From assembly GCF_018070025.1 (NCBI RefSeq), contig NZ_JAGPYQ010000001.1, positions 7,440,001 through 7,504,000 on the forward strand: a stretch of 64,000 nt of DNA, given 5' to 3'. Under the pieces are notes generated by a model that did no database searches, was not told the DNA's origin, and saw only the letters and a list, made by a program, of their open reading frames with translations. The translations under genes were made by a program, and so were the position numbers. The DNA is from Streptomyces liliiviolaceus. GTDB lineage: Bacteria; Actinomycetota; Actinomycetes; Streptomycetales; Streptomycetaceae. Positions 37,653 through 56,322 of the stretch are shown here, one piece after another. Positions within the stretch are counted from its first letter, which is position 1. The number at the start of each line of letters is the position of its first letter.

Positions 37653-38642
37653 TCAGACCGTGGCGAGCCGGTGCGCCGGGCGGGTGACGACCTGGCGCCG
37701 GCGTCCGCGCCGCGTGGAGAACTCCACCCGCGGGCCGTCGTCGAAGAGGTCGAGGCGCAGCAGCCGTTCCTCGCTCCAGCCGAGCAGCCGGAACTCGCCG
37801 GCGCCCAGGTGGAGCAGCTCCACGGGCGCGCGCCCCTCGACGCGCAGGACGAGCCCGTCGTCCTCGGCGCTCACCTCGGCGACGAGGTCGCTCTCCCGGT
37901 CGTCGACCACCTGGAGTCCCCACTCCATGAAGGAGAACGGGACGTCGAAGCGGCAGCCGAACTCGGCGAGTTCGGTCCGGGTCAGGGGCAGGACGGGCCG
38001 GTAGTAGGCGATGTCGCTGGCCGGCAGCGCCGCCCGGAAGCTCTCCGGGAACAGGGCCAGCAGACTGTCGCTGGTCGCGCAGTCCGCGACCAGGTGGATC
38101 CTGGCCCGGTCCCCTTCGTTGCGTACGGAGTGCGGCCGGTCGAAGTCGGCGTACCAGAGCGTTCCCGGCTGCCAGCGCTGTTCCGTGCCGTCCATCACCA
38201 GCACGGCCCCGGGGTTGGTGACCAGCGGGATGTGCAGCCGTACGTAGCCGTAGGGGAGGCCGATCGGGGTGTCGGAGTGTTCCGGGACGGACACCCCGGG
38301 GGCCAGGGCCATCAGCCGGACGCTGCGCAGTTCGGTGCCCAGTTCGGACAGGATCCGGCCGAGGTAGGGCGCCTTCGCCATCAGGGGCGTGTCGGCGAAC
38401 CAGTCGCGTCCCGGGCCGCCGGGGTCGGTGCGCCGGACGTCCCCGCCCGGGGCGCGCAGGGAGAGGACCTTCCAGTCCACATCGGATTCCTCCCCGACGA
38501 CGCCGTCCTCGAAGGACCGCTGCAATGCCCAGAACTCGGAACCGCTCAGCTCCGCGAGATCCGCGTTCAGCAGATCGATATCCAGGTCGTCCCGCAGAAC
38601 AACTGCGGCCGGAAGATTCTCCAAAGAGCTTCCCTCTTGCAT
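37653..38642 (-). CDS. Aspartyl/asparaginyl beta-hydroxylase-type oxygenase
   Basis: A 329-aa protein. The domain of about 90-190 has RLMALAPGVSVPEHSDTPIG, YVRLHIPLVTNPGAVLVMDG and FDRPHSVRNEGDRARIHLVADC, giving the iron-binding histidines and 2-oxoglutarate arginine of the Asp_Arg_Hydrox fold (PF05118). The C-terminal about 110 residues are an extra beta-rich region. Members in NRPS clusters commonly beta-hydroxylate Asp, Asn or related residues, matching the Asp/Asn-like A-PCP in the same operon. The ATG has GCGAGG 6 bases upstream. The 110-bp AT-richer gap before it could hold an internal promoter. Confidence 0.88.
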   Translation of the reverse strand: MQEGSSLENLPAAVVLRDDLDIDLLNADLAELSGSEFWALQRSFEDGVVGEESDVDWKVLSLRAPGGDVRRTDPGGPGRDWFADTPLMAKAPYLGRILSELGTELRSVRLMALAPGVSVPEHSDTPIGLPYGYVRLHIPLVTNPGAVLVMDGTEQRWQPGTLWYADFDRPHSVRNEGDRARIHLVADCATSDSLLALFPESFRAALPASDIAYYRPVLPLTRTELAEFGCRFDVPFSFMEWGLQVVDDRESDLVAEVSAEDDGLVLRVEGRAPVELLHLGAGEFRLLGWSEERLLRLDLFDDGPRVEFSTRRGRRRQVVTRPAHRLATV

Positions 38643-38752
38643 GAAAACCTCGCTTCGATGAGCTCTGTGCGTTCTTTCTTCGCTATCAACAGCTTACTTA
38701 TGCAGTACGCCGAGAAAAGCCTCCGGCGGTGTGCGGAAACGGCCAGGACCCT

Positions 38753-40102
38753 TTAGGACACGGCCTTTTCGGTCTCAGCCGCAAGAATTGCGCGTTCGGA
38801 TTCGGGGAAATCGCGCAGTTTTCGGATGGGGCTGAACAGCAGAATGGCCGTCGACAGCACTTGCAGCCCGCTCATCGCCCAGAGCGTTTCCCGGACGCCG
38901 AACAATTCGCCCAGTGCGCCGCCGAGGAGTCCACCGACGGCGATGGCGCCGAAACTGATCACGGCCGCACTCGCGCTGATGCGCCCGATCAGGTCCGGTG
39001 GGCAGTACCGCTGGCGGAAGGTGTCGGTGATGATGCTCGCCGCGACCACTCCCGCGCCGCCGCCGACTCCGCCGACGACGAAGAACGCGAGGCCGGCGCC
39101 CGGACCGGTCAGCGGGAAGAGCAGCGTGAAGGGCGCGGCGCACAGCTGGAAGACGAGCGCGGCCCGTGCGGTGCCGAGCCGGCGGGAGACCGGGTGGGAC
39201 AGCACCACTCCGAGGACCCCGCCGAGGCCGCACAGCGTCAGCACCGCGCCGAGGACGGCCTCGCCGACACCGACCGTCCGTACCAGGAACGCCACTTCGA
39301 TCGAACTCAGGCCGGTCAACGCGATGTTGGACACCGCGCTGAAGACCGCGAGGGTACGCAGAATGGGGTCCCGGAACAGAAATCTCAGGCCGTCGCCGAC
39401 CTCGGTGCGCAGCCGGCGCCTGCGGACCGCCGGGGGCGGCAGGGGCGGCGGCTCGACCGTCCGGATCGCCCGCAGACAGAGCCACGACACCACGAAACTC
39501 AGGGCGTTGGCCAGCAGCCCGGCGACGGCTCCGAAGGCCTGCACCAGGACTCCGGCCAGGCCGGGGCCGATGACCTCCGCCGTGGACTCACTGCCCTGCA
39601 ACCGCGCGTTGCCGGCCAGGAGTTCCTCGTCCCGGAGCAGGGTCGGCAGATACGCGCGGTGCGCGGTGGTGAAGAAGACGTTCGCGCAACCGCCGGTGAA
39701 GGCGGCCACGAGCAGATGGGGAACGGTGAGGACGCCCGCCCAGGCCGCGACCGGCACACTGACGAACGTGACGAAGGAGACGGCGTCGCAGGCCAGCATC
39801 ACCGGGCGGCGGGACAGGCGGTCCACCCACGCGCCCGCGGGCAGGCCGAGTATCAGCCAGGGCAGATAGGCGACCGACGTCAGCATGCCGACGACGAACG
39901 TGTCGGCGTGCAGGGTGATCACGGCGACCAAGGGCAGCGCGACCACGGCGATCCCGTTGCCGAGCAGGCTGGTGGTCTCCCCGAACCAGAACAGCCGGAA
40001 CTCGCGTCCGGCCACCGAGCTCTGGTGGACCGGGCTCTGGTCGACCGGGCTCTGGTGCGACGGGCCCTGGTCGACCGGGCTCTGCTGGGACGTGCCGGTC
40101 AT
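38753..40102 (-). CDS. MFS exporter
   Basis: A 449-aa protein with about 12 membrane segments and the MFS signature between helices 2 and 3 ([14 protein letters not shown]). It resembles the MFS_3/enterobactin-exporter group often used to export peptides and siderophores. The first about 30 residues are a repeat of QSPVDQ-like units encoded by five 15-bp repeats (40020-40094). The start overlaps the NRPS stop as ATGA (40099-40102), so export is tied to synthesis. It probably exports the cluster product or gives self-resistance. Confidence 0.88.
   Translation of the reverse strand: MTGTSQQSPVDQGPSHQSPVDQSPVHQSSVAGREFRLFWFGETTSLLGNGIAVVALPLVAVITLHADTFVVGMLTSVAYLPWLILGLPAGAWVDRLSRRPVMLACDAVSFVTFVSVPVAAWAGVLTVPHLLVAAFTGGCANVFFTTAHRAYLPTLLRDEELLAGNARLQGSESTAEVIGPGLAGVLVQAFGAVAGLLANALSFVVSWLCLRAIRTVEPPPLPPPAVRRRRLRTEVGDGLRFLFRDPILRTLAVFSAVSNIALTGLSSIEVAFLVRTVGVGEAVLGAVLTLCGLGGVLGVVLSHPVSRRLGTARAALVFQLCAAPFTLLFPLTGPGAGLAFFVVGGVGGGAGVVAASIITDTFRQRYCPPDLIGRISASAAVISFGAIAVGGLLGGALGELFGVRETLWAMSGLQVLSTAILLFSPIRKLRDFPESERAILAAETEKAVS
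40020..40094. repeat. Five in-frame 15-bp repeats at the MFS gene start
   Basis: CTCTGGTCGACCGGG and variants are repeated five times head to tail, encoding the QSPVD-type N-terminal tail of the exporter. Confidence 0.8.
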
Positions 40103-43100
40103 CGTTCACCCGCCGTGGGCCGCGAACCGTCGAGCAGGGCGAGCTTCCCGGCGAGCACGGCGCCGATGCGCGCGATCGGCTCAGCCCGGGTGATCTCACC
40201 GTGGGCGCAGGCGATCTCGTGGACTTCGAGCCGGCCGGTCACATGGCCGCGCCAGGACCCGGGCGGCGGCGCGTCCTGTGGTCTTCCCTCCGTGGCGGAG
40301 AAGAACACCAGGTCACCCCGGTACGTCCCCGGCCGGAGTTCTTCGTGGATCCGGTCGTTGTCCACGAACACCCGGGCCAGCGCGGCGGCCTCTTCCTGCG
40401 TCAGCCGTTCGAGCGGGCCGCCCGGCGTGCGGAGCGTCCGCTCGTAGGCCTCGTGCCCCAGTGGTTCTCCGCCGAGCGCGGAGAGGTCGTACCCCAGGGA
40501 GTGCAGCAGCTCGGTGTACGTCTCGGAGGTGCCGTCGACGAGGGGTGGGTGGCCGGGTGTCGATTCGGGCGGGTAGCCGTCGAGCAGTGCGAGCAGGTCG
40601 ACCTCGGCTCCCTGGGCCTGCAGTTCGGTGGCCAGCAGGTGGGCGACCACGGCGCCGAAGGACCAGCCGAGCAGCCGGTAGGGCCCCTCGGGCTGCACGG
40701 ACCGGATCTGCCGCGCGTACTCCTCGACCGTCTCGCGCCAGGGGCGGCCGGTCGCCGCCGGATCGGTGAGGCCCTTCGACTGCAGGCCGTACACGGGGTG
40801 GCCGGCATCGAGGTGGCCGAGCAGGCCCGCGTAGCTCCAGCTGATCCCGGCGGCCGGATGCACGCAGAACACCGCCGGCCGGTCGGCTCCCGTCCGCAAG
40901 GGGAGCAGCACCGACAGGGGATCGTGCCGGGTGCCCGCGGCGAGCCGGTCCGTCAGTTCGGCGACGGTGGGTGCCTGGAACAGGTCCAGGACGGTGAGCT
41001 GCCCGCCCAGCACCGCGCGTGTCCGGGAGAGCAGTCGGGTGGCGAGCAGGGAGTGACCGCCCAGCTCGAAGAAGTTCTCCTCGGCGCCGACCCGGTCCAG
41101 CCCCAGCACCTCCGCGAACAGCCCGCAGAGGGCTTCTTCGTGGGGTCCGCGCGGACCGCGGGACGCGGGACGGTGTGCGAAGTCCGGGGGCGGCAGCGCG
41201 TCCCGGTCGAGTTTCCCGTTGGGGGTCATCGGCAGCCGTGTCACCGGCTGGAAGAACGACGGGATCATGTGGTCGGGCAGGATCGAGGACAGCCACCCGC
41301 GCAGTTCGCGCGCCTCGGGCGCCCGGTCCCCGGCCGGCTGTACGTACCCCACCAGCCGCTTGTCGCCCCGGGCGTCCTCCCGTACGGCGACGGCGGCCTG
41401 CGCCACCTCCGGGCAGCGGGTCAGCGCGGCCTCCACCTCGCCGAGTTCGATGCGGAAGCCCCGCACCTTGACCTGGTCGTCGGCGCGGCCCAGGTAGTCC
41501 AGCCTGCCCCGGTGGTCCCACCGGACCAGGTCACCGGTGCGGTACATGCGGCTCCCCGGCTCCCCTTCCGGGGCCCAGGGGCAGGCGACGAACCGTTCGG
41601 CGGTGGCCGCCGGGCGGTTCAGATAGCCGCGGGCCACGCCGGGGCCGCTCACGTACAACTCGCCCGGGACACCCGGTGCGACGGGGCGCAGTCGCTCGTC
41701 GAGCACGAAGACCCTGGTGTTGCCGATCGGTTTGCCGATCAGCGGGTGCGGGCTGTCCGCGGCGTCCCACCACAGCGCGTCCAGGGTGCATTCCGTGGGA
41801 CCGTAGAGGTTGTAGCAGAGCGTCCCGGACGCCTCCCGCACCCGGTTCCACAGCGACTGCCCGGCGGCTTCCCCGCCGAGCAGCAGCACCAGCGGCGCAC
41901 CCGGTCCGGACAGCAGGCCCTCGTCGAGCAGATGCTCCGCGTAGGTGGGGGTGACGTCGAGGACGTCGATCCCGGCGGCCCCGACGTAGGCCGTCAGCGC
42001 GGCGGCGTCCCGCCGGATGTCGTCCCGGATCACGTGGAGTTCGTGTCCGGCGAGCATCCAGAACAGTGCCTCCCACGACGTGTCGAACGACAGCGAGGCG
42101 GTGACGGCGGACCTCAGCCGCCGGCCCGCGGCGGCCTCGGTGCGCGCGAGCAGCCCCGCGCGGTGGAAGGCGTACAGGTTGCTCAGCGCGGAGTGCGGTG
42201 TCAGCACGCCCTTGGGGCGGCCGGTCGAGCCGGACGTGTAGATGACGTACGCCACGCTGTCCAGCAGCACGCGGCAGTCAAGGTCCGCCACGGGACCGGC
42301 CGGTGTCTCCAGCCGGTCGACGAACACCGCGGGCAGCGCGCCGAGCCCGTACGCCGCCGCGGTCGCGGTGTCCGTGACGACGGCGACCGGGGCGGTGTCC
42401 CGCAGCATGTGCGCGATCCGGTCCGGCGGGTATTCGAGATCGAGCTGCAGATAGGCCGCGCCGGTCTTGAGCACCGCCAGCATCGCCACGACGGAGTCGG
42501 CCGACCGCGGCAGGGCCAGCCCGACCACCCGTTCCGTCCCGGCTCCCAGGGCGCGCAGGCGGTACGCGAGCAGGTTGGCCCGGTCGTTCAGTTCGGCGAA
42601 GGTGAGGCTCGTGCTCCCGCACACCAGCGCGGTCGCCCGCGGGGTTCGCGCGGCCTGCTCCTCGAACAGCTCCGGCGCGGTGGCCGACGACGTGGGCGTG
42701 CCGGTGTCGTTCCATACGTCGAGGACCTGGTGGCGGTGCTCGGCGGAGAGCGGGTCGGCCTCGCCGGTGGGCCGGTCCGGTGCCGACACGAGGTGCCACA
42801 GCAGCCGGGGCAGGGCATCGGCGACGAGGTCGGCGGTGGCCCGGTCGAACAGGCCGGTGGCGTATTCGAGGGAGCCGTCGATGCCCGCGGCGTTCCCGTC
42901 CGGTGTGTGGTTCTCCCGGAAGTCGGCGGACAGGTCGAACTTCGCTACCTGCGCGTCCAGTTGCAGTTCGGTGCACTCCAGGCCCGGCAGCGCGAGCGTG
43001 GCCTCCTCGCCCCTGGACAGGGTCAGCATGACCTGGAAGAGCGGATGCCGGGCCAGTGACCGCTGCGGGTTCAGGTCCTCGACGAGCCGCTCGAAGGGGA

Positions 43101-44085
43101 TGTCCTGGTGGTCGTAGGCGGCGAGGTCCGCGTCCCGCACCCGGTGCAGCAGCTCGGTGAAGGTCGGATCGCCGGACACGTCGGTGCGCAGCACCAGGGT
43201 GTTCACGAAGAAACCCACCACGTCTTCCAGCGCCTCGTCGAGCCGTCCCGCCACCGGTGTGCCGATCGGGATGTCCGTCCCGGCCCCCAGCCGGGACAGC
43301 AGGACCGCCAGCCCGGCCTGCAGCACCATGAACGTGGTGCACCCGTGATCGGCGGCGACCTCGGTCAGGCGCCGGTGCAGCTCGGCGTCGAGCTTCAGCG
43401 GTACCTGGTCGCCGCGGTGGTCCGCCACGGCGGGGCGCGGCCGGTCGAACGGCAGGTCCAGCTCGGCGGGCAGCCCGGCCAGTCGTTCCCGCCAGAAGGA
43501 CAGCTGCGCCGCGAGGAGGCTCGCCGGATCGTCCTGGTCGCCCAGCAGCTCCCGCTGCCACACCGCGTAGTCCGGGTAGCTCACGGGCAGGGGCGTCCAC
43601 CGCGGGGACTCCCCCGCGGTCCTGGCCCGGTAGGCCGTGGCCAGGTCGGTGAGCAGCGGCTCCCAGGACCACTCGTCGCAGGCGATGTGGTGGATCACCA
43701 GCGCCAGTACGTGTTCGCGTGGCGCCGTCGTGAACACCGTCGCCCGCACCGGGAGATCCGTCGTCAGGTCGAACCCGCGGTCGACGGCCGAGGAGAGCGC
43801 GTCGGTGAGCCCGCCCTCCTCGCACGCGACCACGTCCAGCTCGGGCCGCCGGTCGGACACGCGCGGTACGGGTTCGCCGTCGACCCCGGGATACACCGTG
43901 CGCAGCACTTCGTGCCGGTCCGCCAGGTCGGTGAGCGCCGCCGCCAGGGCGGTGCGGTCCAGTTCACCTCTCGCCCGGATCACGAGGGAGCAGTTGTAGA
44001 CCGCCGACCGGCCGTCCACGCGATTCAGGAACCAGAGCCTGCGCTGGGCGTAGGACACAGGAGGCACTGGAGGCACTGGGGACAC
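40099..44085 (-). CDS. NRPS termination module C-A-PCP-TE
   Basis: A 1328-aa protein. The C domain (1-about 435) has [11 protein letters not shown]. The A domain (about 455-960) has [18 protein letters not shown] and [24 protein letters not shown] with [13 protein letters not shown] lies near residue 1008. The type I thioesterase (about 1060-1320) has its nucleophile in [11 protein letters not shown]. The pocket reads about D-T-E-D-L-L-L-L-D, with no confident known match; Asp278 hints at a basic side chain. The GTG start at 44085 has GAGGAG 7 bases upstream. As the only TE-bearing module it should add the last residue and release the peptide. Confidence 0.93.
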   Translation of the reverse strand: MSPVPPVPPVSYAQRRLWFLNRVDGRSAVYNCSLVIRARGELDRTALAAALTDLADRHEVLRTVYPGVDGEPVPRVSDRRPELDVVACEEGGLTDALSSAVDRGFDLTTDLPVRATVFTTAPREHVLALVIHHIACDEWSWEPLLTDLATAYRARTAGESPRWTPLPVSYPDYAVWQRELLGDQDDPASLLAAQLSFWRERLAGLPAELDLPFDRPRPAVADHRGDQVPLKLDAELHRRLTEVAADHGCTTFMVLQAGLAVLLSRLGAGTDIPIGTPVAGRLDEALEDVVGFFVNTLVLRTDVSGDPTFTELLHRVRDADLAAYDHQDIPFERLVEDLNPQRSLARHPLFQVMLTLSRGEEATLALPGLECTELQLDAQVAKFDLSADFRENHTPDGNAAGIDGSLEYATGLFDRATADLVADALPRLLWHLVSAPDRPTGEADPLSAEHRHQVLDVWNDTGTPTSSATAPELFEEQAARTPRATALVCGSTSLTFAELNDRANLLAYRLRALGAGTERVVGLALPRSADSVVAMLAVLKTGAAYLQLDLEYPPDRIAHMLRDTAPVAVVTDTATAAAYGLGALPAVFVDRLETPAGPVADLDCRVLLDSVAYVIYTSGSTGRPKGVLTPHSALSNLYAFHRAGLLARTEAAAGRRLRSAVTASLSFDTSWEALFWMLAGHELHVIRDDIRRDAAALTAYVGAAGIDVLDVTPTYAEHLLDEGLLSGPGAPLVLLLGGEAAGQSLWNRVREASGTLCYNLYGPTECTLDALWWDAADSPHPLIGKPIGNTRVFVLDERLRPVAPGVPGELYVSGPGVARGYLNRPAATAERFVACPWAPEGEPGSRMYRTGDLVRWDHRGRLDYLGRADDQVKVRGFRIELGEVEAALTRCPEVAQAAVAVREDARGDKRLVGYVQPAGDRAPEARELRGWLSSILPDHMIPSFFQPVTRLPMTPNGKLDRDALPPPDFAHRPASRGPRGPHEEALCGLFAEVLGLDRVGAEENFFELGGHSLLATRLLSRTRAVLGGQLTVLDLFQAPTVAELTDRLAAGTRHDPLSVLLPLRTGADRPAVFCVHPAAGISWSYAGLLGHLDAGHPVYGLQSKGLTDPAATGRPWRETVEEYARQIRSVQPEGPYRLLGWSFGAVVAHLLATELQAQGAEVDLLALLDGYPPESTPGHPPLVDGTSETYTELLHSLGYDLSALGGEPLGHEAYERTLRTPGGPLERLTQEEAAALARVFVDNDRIHEELRPGTYRGDLVFFSATEGRPQDAPPPGSWRGHVTGRLEVHEIACAHGEITRAEPIARIGAVLAGKLALLDGSRPTAGER

Positions 44086-44096
44086 GAGGTAACTCC

Positions 44097-44867
44097 TCAG
44101 GAGGCAGGGCCGGCTGCGGCGGCGTGGACGGGGGCGATCCGGCTCGGGAGGGTCTGCCAGATCTCGGGCGTGTAGAAGTGGCCGCCGCCGAGCACGTCGT
44201 GCCGGTACGGGCCGGAGGTCAGGGCGTTCCACCGGGGACCCGCGTCGGCGTGGATCAGCGGATCGCCTGCGCCGGAGAACACCTGGAGCGGCACACCGAC
44301 CGTGGCGCCGCTGTGGACGAAGGTGTCCCGGACAGCGATGTCGGCGCGCATCAGCTCCAGCGCCACCTCGGTCAGGTCGGCGCTCTCCCGGACGTGCGGG
44401 GGCAGCAGGCCGTGCGTCCCCATCCACTCCAGCAGCCGCTCGTCGCCGTCCTCGGCCGCCGGAGAGCGTTCGCTGTCGGTCAGACCGCGGTCCGGTGCGT
44501 TGCAGGAGGACAGGACGAGCGCTTCGGGCCGGTGCGCCTCGTCCGTCTCCAGCCGGGCGGCGACGTCGAAGGCCGTCCAACCGCTCATGCTGTGCCCGAA
44601 GAGGACGTACGGGCCGAGGTCGGCCGCCCGCAGGGAGTGCGCGACATCGTCCACCAGCTCGGACCAGTCGCGGGCGAAGGGCTCGACGAACCTGCCCTCC
44701 CTGCCGGGGTAGCAGAGCACGACCAGGTCGGTCGCGGGGGGCAGGTGCGCGGTCCACGGCCGGTAGGCGGCCGTGCCGCCGCCGAAGAAGCTCAGGCCGA
44801 CCAGGGTCCGTTCGGCGTGCGGCGTCCGGTGCAGGGGCACCATCGTCGTGTCCCGTACGCCGCTCAT
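44097..44867 (-). CDS. Type II thioesterase
   Basis: A 256-aa alpha/beta hydrolase of the GrsT type with [35 protein letters not shown] (nucleophile Ser) and the final catalytic His in [13 protein letters not shown]. Such enzymes clear misloaded carriers. In systems with trans-loaded modules, related proteins also move aminoacyl groups between carriers. The ATG at 44867 has GGAG 7 bases upstream. It ends 11 bp before the C-A-PCP-TE gene. Confidence 0.9.
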   Translation of the reverse strand: MSGVRDTTMVPLHRTPHAERTLVGLSFFGGGTAAYRPWTAHLPPATDLVVLCYPGREGRFVEPFARDWSELVDDVAHSLRAADLGPYVLFGHSMSGWTAFDVAARLETDEAHRPEALVLSSCNAPDRGLTDSERSPAAEDGDERLLEWMGTHGLLPPHVRESADLTEVALELMRADIAVRDTFVHSGATVGVPLQVFSGAGDPLIHADAGPRWNALTSGPYRHDVLGGGHFYTPEIWQTLPSRIAPVHAAAAGPAS

Positions 44868-44880
44868 CGTGACGCTCCGA

Positions 44881-44940
44881 CGGGCGTCGGCGCGACGGGC
44901 GTCGGCGCGGCGGGCGTCGGCCCGGCGGGCGTCGGCCCGG
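44881..44940. repeat. Four tandem 15-bp units upstream of the thioesterase gene
   Basis: CGGGCGTCGGCGCGA and close variants are repeated four times without gaps between mbtH and the thioesterase gene. Read through on the minus strand they would encode repeating RADAR units, but the better start lies downstream of them. Confidence 0.85.
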
Positions 44941-44968
44941 CGGTAGGGATGTCGTCGGCTGCCATCGG

Positions 44969-45181
44969 TCAGGCCCCGTTCGTCGCGGCCACGAGGGACG
45001 CCGGGCGCATGTCCGTCCAGTTCTCCTCGACATGGGCGAGGCACGCGGCACGCGTCGCCGCGCCGAAGACGGTGGACCATCCGGCGGGTATGTCGATGTC
45101 CGCGGGCCACAGGGAGTGCTGTCGCTCCGCGTTGGTCAGGACGAGATAGGAGCCTGATTCGTCGTCGAACGGGTTGTTCAC
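44969..45181 (-). CDS. MbtH-like protein
   Basis: A 70-aa protein: [19 protein letters not shown], then [20 protein letters not shown] and [15 protein letters not shown]. The N-x-E-x-Q-x-S-x-W-P and W-T-D-M-R-P-x-S-L motifs define MbtH chaperones, which bind and activate NRPS adenylation domains. The GTG start at 45181 has AAAGGA 7 bases upstream. One or more of the five A domains here probably depends on it. Confidence 0.95.
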   Translation of the reverse strand: MNNPFDDESGSYLVLTNAERQHSLWPADIDIPAGWSTVFGAATRAACLAHVEENWTDMRPASLVAATNGA

Positions 45182-45193
45182 GGGATGGTCCTT

Positions 45194-45249
45194 TCAAGGT
45201 GGTGTCACAGGTGGGTGCGCGGCTCAAGGTGGTGTCACAGGTGGGTGCG
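45194..45249. repeat. Direct repeat of 26 bp, period 30
   Basis: TCAAGGTGGTGTCACAGGTG plus GGTGCG occurs at 45194-45219 and again at 45224-45249, in the gap between the LuxR regulator and mbtH. It could be a recent duplication or a paired binding site. Confidence 0.8.
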
Positions 45250-45278
45250 GCGGGCCCGCGCGGGGGTCGCTCGGGGGG

Positions 45279-46259
45279 TCAGAGCCAGCCGAGTCGGGCG
45301 GCCTTGACCCCGGCCTCGAAGCGGCTGCGGGCGCCCAGGCGCTCCATCAGGGCCGCCATCATGCGTCGGGCGGTGCGGTGCGAGACGTGCAGCCGGCCGG
45401 CCGCGGCGGCATCGGTGCACCCTTCGGCGACCAGCCTGAGCAGCGCCAGTTCCTTGCCGTTCAGGGCGTCGTCCGCCGCGGGCCGTCCGGCGTCCGGCGG
45501 GGTGGCCGACGACCAGATCTGTTCGAACAGGGCGAGCAGGGGTGCGACGAGGCCGGGGTCGGTGACCTGGAGCGCGCCCGCCGTCGTGTTCCGCGGGTCG
45601 AGGGGGACCAGTGCGACGGAACCGTCGAACAGGACCATCCTCGGCAGCGGCGCCCCGGAGCGGCGGAACCGGCCCCCGTTGCCGGTCAGCCAGTGCACGT
45701 GCGCCATCGTCGCGGCGTCGTAGGAGCCGGTGTCCGTGCCGACGGTCCGGATCGACACCGAGCGGCTCAGCAGCGCCGCGTCGTTGCGGCGGGCCGCCAT
45801 GAGTTCAGGCGCCGACAGCGCGCCACCGGGCCGGAGCGTCAGCACCTCGCGGGTGGCCTCGCCCGTCAGCCGGTCCACCCGGCACTGCACCTCGTCCATC
45901 CCCAGCAGCCGTTCGACCTGTTCGGCCCTGCCCGACCGGCCGGAGGCGTCGGACATCAGCAGGCGGACGACCTCGGCGTGGGTCTCGGCGATCCGCCGCT
46001 GCCGGCGCATCAGCTCCTCGTGCTGGCCGGCCAGCGACTGCTGCAGGCTCAGGACCGGGTCCACCACCGCGTAGCGGCCGGGCACCTCGAACGAGGGCCG
46101 CAGCAGGCCGAGTTCGAGCAGCCGGTCCAGGCAGGCGCGGACCAGGTCCGGCGCGACGGCCAGCCGGTCGGCGATCTCCTCGGCGACCGGGGGCGGCGAA
46201 CCGCGCATCTCCCGGTACACCGCTTCTTCCAGCTGTTCCAGTCCGAACATGGTGAGCAT
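45279..46259 (-). CDS. TrmB/LuxR-type transcriptional regulator inside the NRPS block
   Basis: A 326-aa protein. A TrmB-like winged-helix N-terminus (MFGLEQLEEAVYREMRGSPP, EEIADRLAVAPDLVRACLDRLLELGLL) and a coiled segment (QQSLAGQHEELMRRQRRIAE) precede a ligand region with MVLFDGSVALVPL and a LuxR HTH (LNGKELALLRLVAEGCTDAA then AAGRLHVSHRTARRMM). It has the same plan as the regulator at 26162-27214. It is encoded between the large NRPS and mbtH, so it is probably expressed with them and acts as a pathway switch. Confidence 0.87.
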   Translation of the reverse strand: MLTMFGLEQLEEAVYREMRGSPPPVAEEIADRLAVAPDLVRACLDRLLELGLLRPSFEVPGRYAVVDPVLSLQQSLAGQHEELMRRQRRIAETHAEVVRLLMSDASGRSGRAEQVERLLGMDEVQCRVDRLTGEATREVLTLRPGGALSAPELMAARRNDAALLSRSVSIRTVGTDTGSYDAATMAHVHWLTGNGGRFRRSGAPLPRMVLFDGSVALVPLDPRNTTAGALQVTDPGLVAPLLALFEQIWSSATPPDAGRPAADDALNGKELALLRLVAEGCTDAAAAGRLHVSHRTARRMMAALMERLGARSRFEAGVKAARLGWL

Positions 46260-46297
46260 GAGGTCCGTCTCCCAGGTGTGTCGGTGAACGCCCGCTG

Positions 46298-54310
<8,013 letters not shown>

Positions 54311-54327
54311 CTTGAGTGTCAACTTCC

Positions 54328-56112
54328 TCAGAAAGCCCGCAGATCGGATTCGATCTCTTCGAGTTCGTGCTGGCTGAGCGAGCTCAGGGTCAGGTCGGAC
54401 GGGGTGAGTCCGCCCGCACCGGGTTCGCGGGCGTGCGCGACCAGGGTCCGCAGCATCCGGAACCACGCGTCCGCCAGTTCGCGGGTGTCCGCCTCGGACA
54501 CGACGCTGTCGGCCCAGGCCCAGGTGGCCCGCAGCTCCGGACCGTCCGCCCGGTCCACCGTGGCCGCGTTGACCTCGATGCTGTGGGCCATGGGCATCCC
54601 TGATCCCGTGTCGTCCAGACCGGTCCCGTACTCCGGTACGACCGACCAGTCGGCGTCGTCCGCGACCTCGAAACGGCCCAGGTAGTTGAAGACGAACTCC
54701 GGCTGGGCCGCCTCCTTGAGCAGTGCGCCCGTCTGCGGGTTCAGATAGCGCAGGAGGCTGTAGCGGACCCCCTTGTCGGGAACGCCGCGCACCTGTTCCT
54801 TGATGCGCTTCACCGCGTCGCCCACCGCGGGACCGGCGGCGTGCACCTCCGCCATGTCCGGTTCGCCCAGGTCGAGCCTGATCGGGAACAGGCTGGTGAA
54901 CCAGCCGACGGTCCGGGAGAGATCCACCTCCGCGAGTGCGTCCTCCCTGCCGTGGCCCTCCAGGTGCAGCAGTGCGGTGCCGTCGCCCGCCGTGCCGCGT
55001 GCGCGGTGCCAGTCGCCCAGCGCCAGCGCGAGTCCGGCGAGGAGTACGTCGTTGACGCCGGCGTTGAACAGCGACGGCACCGTGGTCAGCAGCGCCTCGG
55101 TGAACTCGGCGGGCAGCGACTCGGTGAAGCTCCGGTCGCGGCTTTCGAGGTCCTGCCCCGGGACCCTCGGCCGGTCGCCGAACCGGGCGGCGCCGGGACG
55201 CAACCGCTCCAGCCAGCCGGGGAGTTCGGCGACGGCGGTCCGCGTGTGCGCCTGCTCGGCCAGGACCTGGGACCAGCGGCGGAACGAGGCCGGCACCGGG
55301 TCGAGGGCGATCGCGGCGCCCTTCTCGACCGCCCGCCAGGCCGTCGCGAGATCGGCGGCCAGGACACGCCAGGAGATCGAGTCGACGGCCAGGTGATGGA
55401 CGACCAGGGCGAGCAGGCCCCGGCGGTCCGGTCCGGCGTCGAACCACACGGCCTGGAGGACGTTGCCCTCCCGGGGACGGAGCCGGTCGCGCGCCGCGTC
55501 CGACTCCTGCCGGACCAGCGCGGCCACGTCCTGTTCGGAGCGCCCCGCCACGTCGGTCCGCCGGACGGCGGAGCCTGCGTCGACCGCGCCCGCGGGCAGG
55601 GTCTCCAGCGCCCAGTCCGCCCCGTCGTCGGGCACGGACAGCCGCAGGCGCAGGACGTCGTGGTGGTCGAGCAGGGCCTGTGTCATCGCGATCAGCCGGG
55701 GCTGCGTCAGCCCCGCCGGGGTGCGCAGGACCGCGAACTGGTTGTAGGTGTCGAGCACACCGCCGCGTTCCCGGAGCCAGTGCATGATGGGCGTGGTGAC
55801 GACCGGCCCCACCCCGCTGTCCGCGACGGGCGCCGGCTCCCGGTCCAGCGTGGTGGCCGTCTGCGCCAGCGCCGCCATGTCCCGCCGTGTCAGCACGTCG
55901 CCGACGGTGATCCGCAGACCGGCCTTCCGTGCCCGGCTGACGAGTTGCATGGCGATGATGCTGTCTCCGCCGAGCGCCACGAACCCGTCGTCGATACCGA
56001 CGTCGCTCACCCCGAGCACATCGGCGACCAGGCGGCACAGGACACGCTGGTGCCGGGTGACCGGAGTTTCCCCGGCCACACTCGAATTCGGTTCATCGAA
56101 AGGGCTGCTCAC
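54328..56112 (-). CDS. NRPS PCP-E didomain (carrier plus epimerase)
   Basis: A protein of about 594 aa. The PCP has the serine in [14 protein letters not shown] near residue 50. An epimerisation domain follows, with [47 protein letters not shown] and the final helix [19 protein letters not shown], a donor COM sequence. It would hold an L-aminoacyl group, epimerise it and pass the D-form to C1 of the large NRPS. There is no A domain, so loading is in trans. The ATG at 56124 has no ribosome site, but the message ATG-AGG-GAA supplies GAGGG for the GTG at 56112, which I chose. Confidence 0.9.
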   Translation of the reverse strand: MSSPFDEPNSSVAGETPVTRHQRVLCRLVADVLGVSDVGIDDGFVALGGDSIIAMQLVSRARKAGLRITVGDVLTRRDMAALAQTATTLDREPAPVADSGVGPVVTTPIMHWLRERGGVLDTYNQFAVLRTPAGLTQPRLIAMTQALLDHHDVLRLRLSVPDDGADWALETLPAGAVDAGSAVRRTDVAGRSEQDVAALVRQESDAARDRLRPREGNVLQAVWFDAGPDRRGLLALVVHHLAVDSISWRVLAADLATAWRAVEKGAAIALDPVPASFRRWSQVLAEQAHTRTAVAELPGWLERLRPGAARFGDRPRVPGQDLESRDRSFTESLPAEFTEALLTTVPSLFNAGVNDVLLAGLALALGDWHRARGTAGDGTALLHLEGHGREDALAEVDLSRTVGWFTSLFPIRLDLGEPDMAEVHAAGPAVGDAVKRIKEQVRGVPDKGVRYSLLRYLNPQTGALLKEAAQPEFVFNYLGRFEVADDADWSVVPEYGTGLDDTGSGMPMAHSIEVNAATVDRADGPELRATWAWADSVVSEADTRELADAWFRMLRTLVAHAREPGAGGLTPSDLTLSSLSQHELEEIESDLRAF

Positions 56113-56322
56113 GTATTCCCTCATTCCGAGTCCGGTCTGGAATCAGGAACGAAGTTAGCGAGCGGCGTTCGCCGTCTGCGGCAGTCGGAGCGGCAATTCG
56201 ACGGAGCCCCGGCGGAGGAACGCGGCCGAATTGCCGGTGCGATTGCCGCCGGACGCGACGGCGCGCGCGGACGATGACATGCGCGACGTACGGACGGAAT
56301 CACATCGAGAAGAGGCTCAGCG
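56113..56322. promoter_or_regulatory. Divergent promoter region, NRPS block / aminotransferase
   Basis: This 210-bp gap separates the two directions of transcription, so it must carry both promoters. It contains the inverted repeat CGGCAATTCG (56191-56200) and CGAATTGCCG (56227-56236) with a 26-base spacer, a candidate regulator site. No clear -10/-35 pair can be assigned by eye. Confidence 0.5.

Noticed and set aside
40201..43059. A 952-aa plus-strand frame opposite the C-A-PCP-TE NRPS, and similar long antisense frames opposite other NRPS and cluster genes
   Set aside because: Compositional shadows with Arg/Gly/Pro-rich translations. The minus-strand frames carry complete catalytic motifs.
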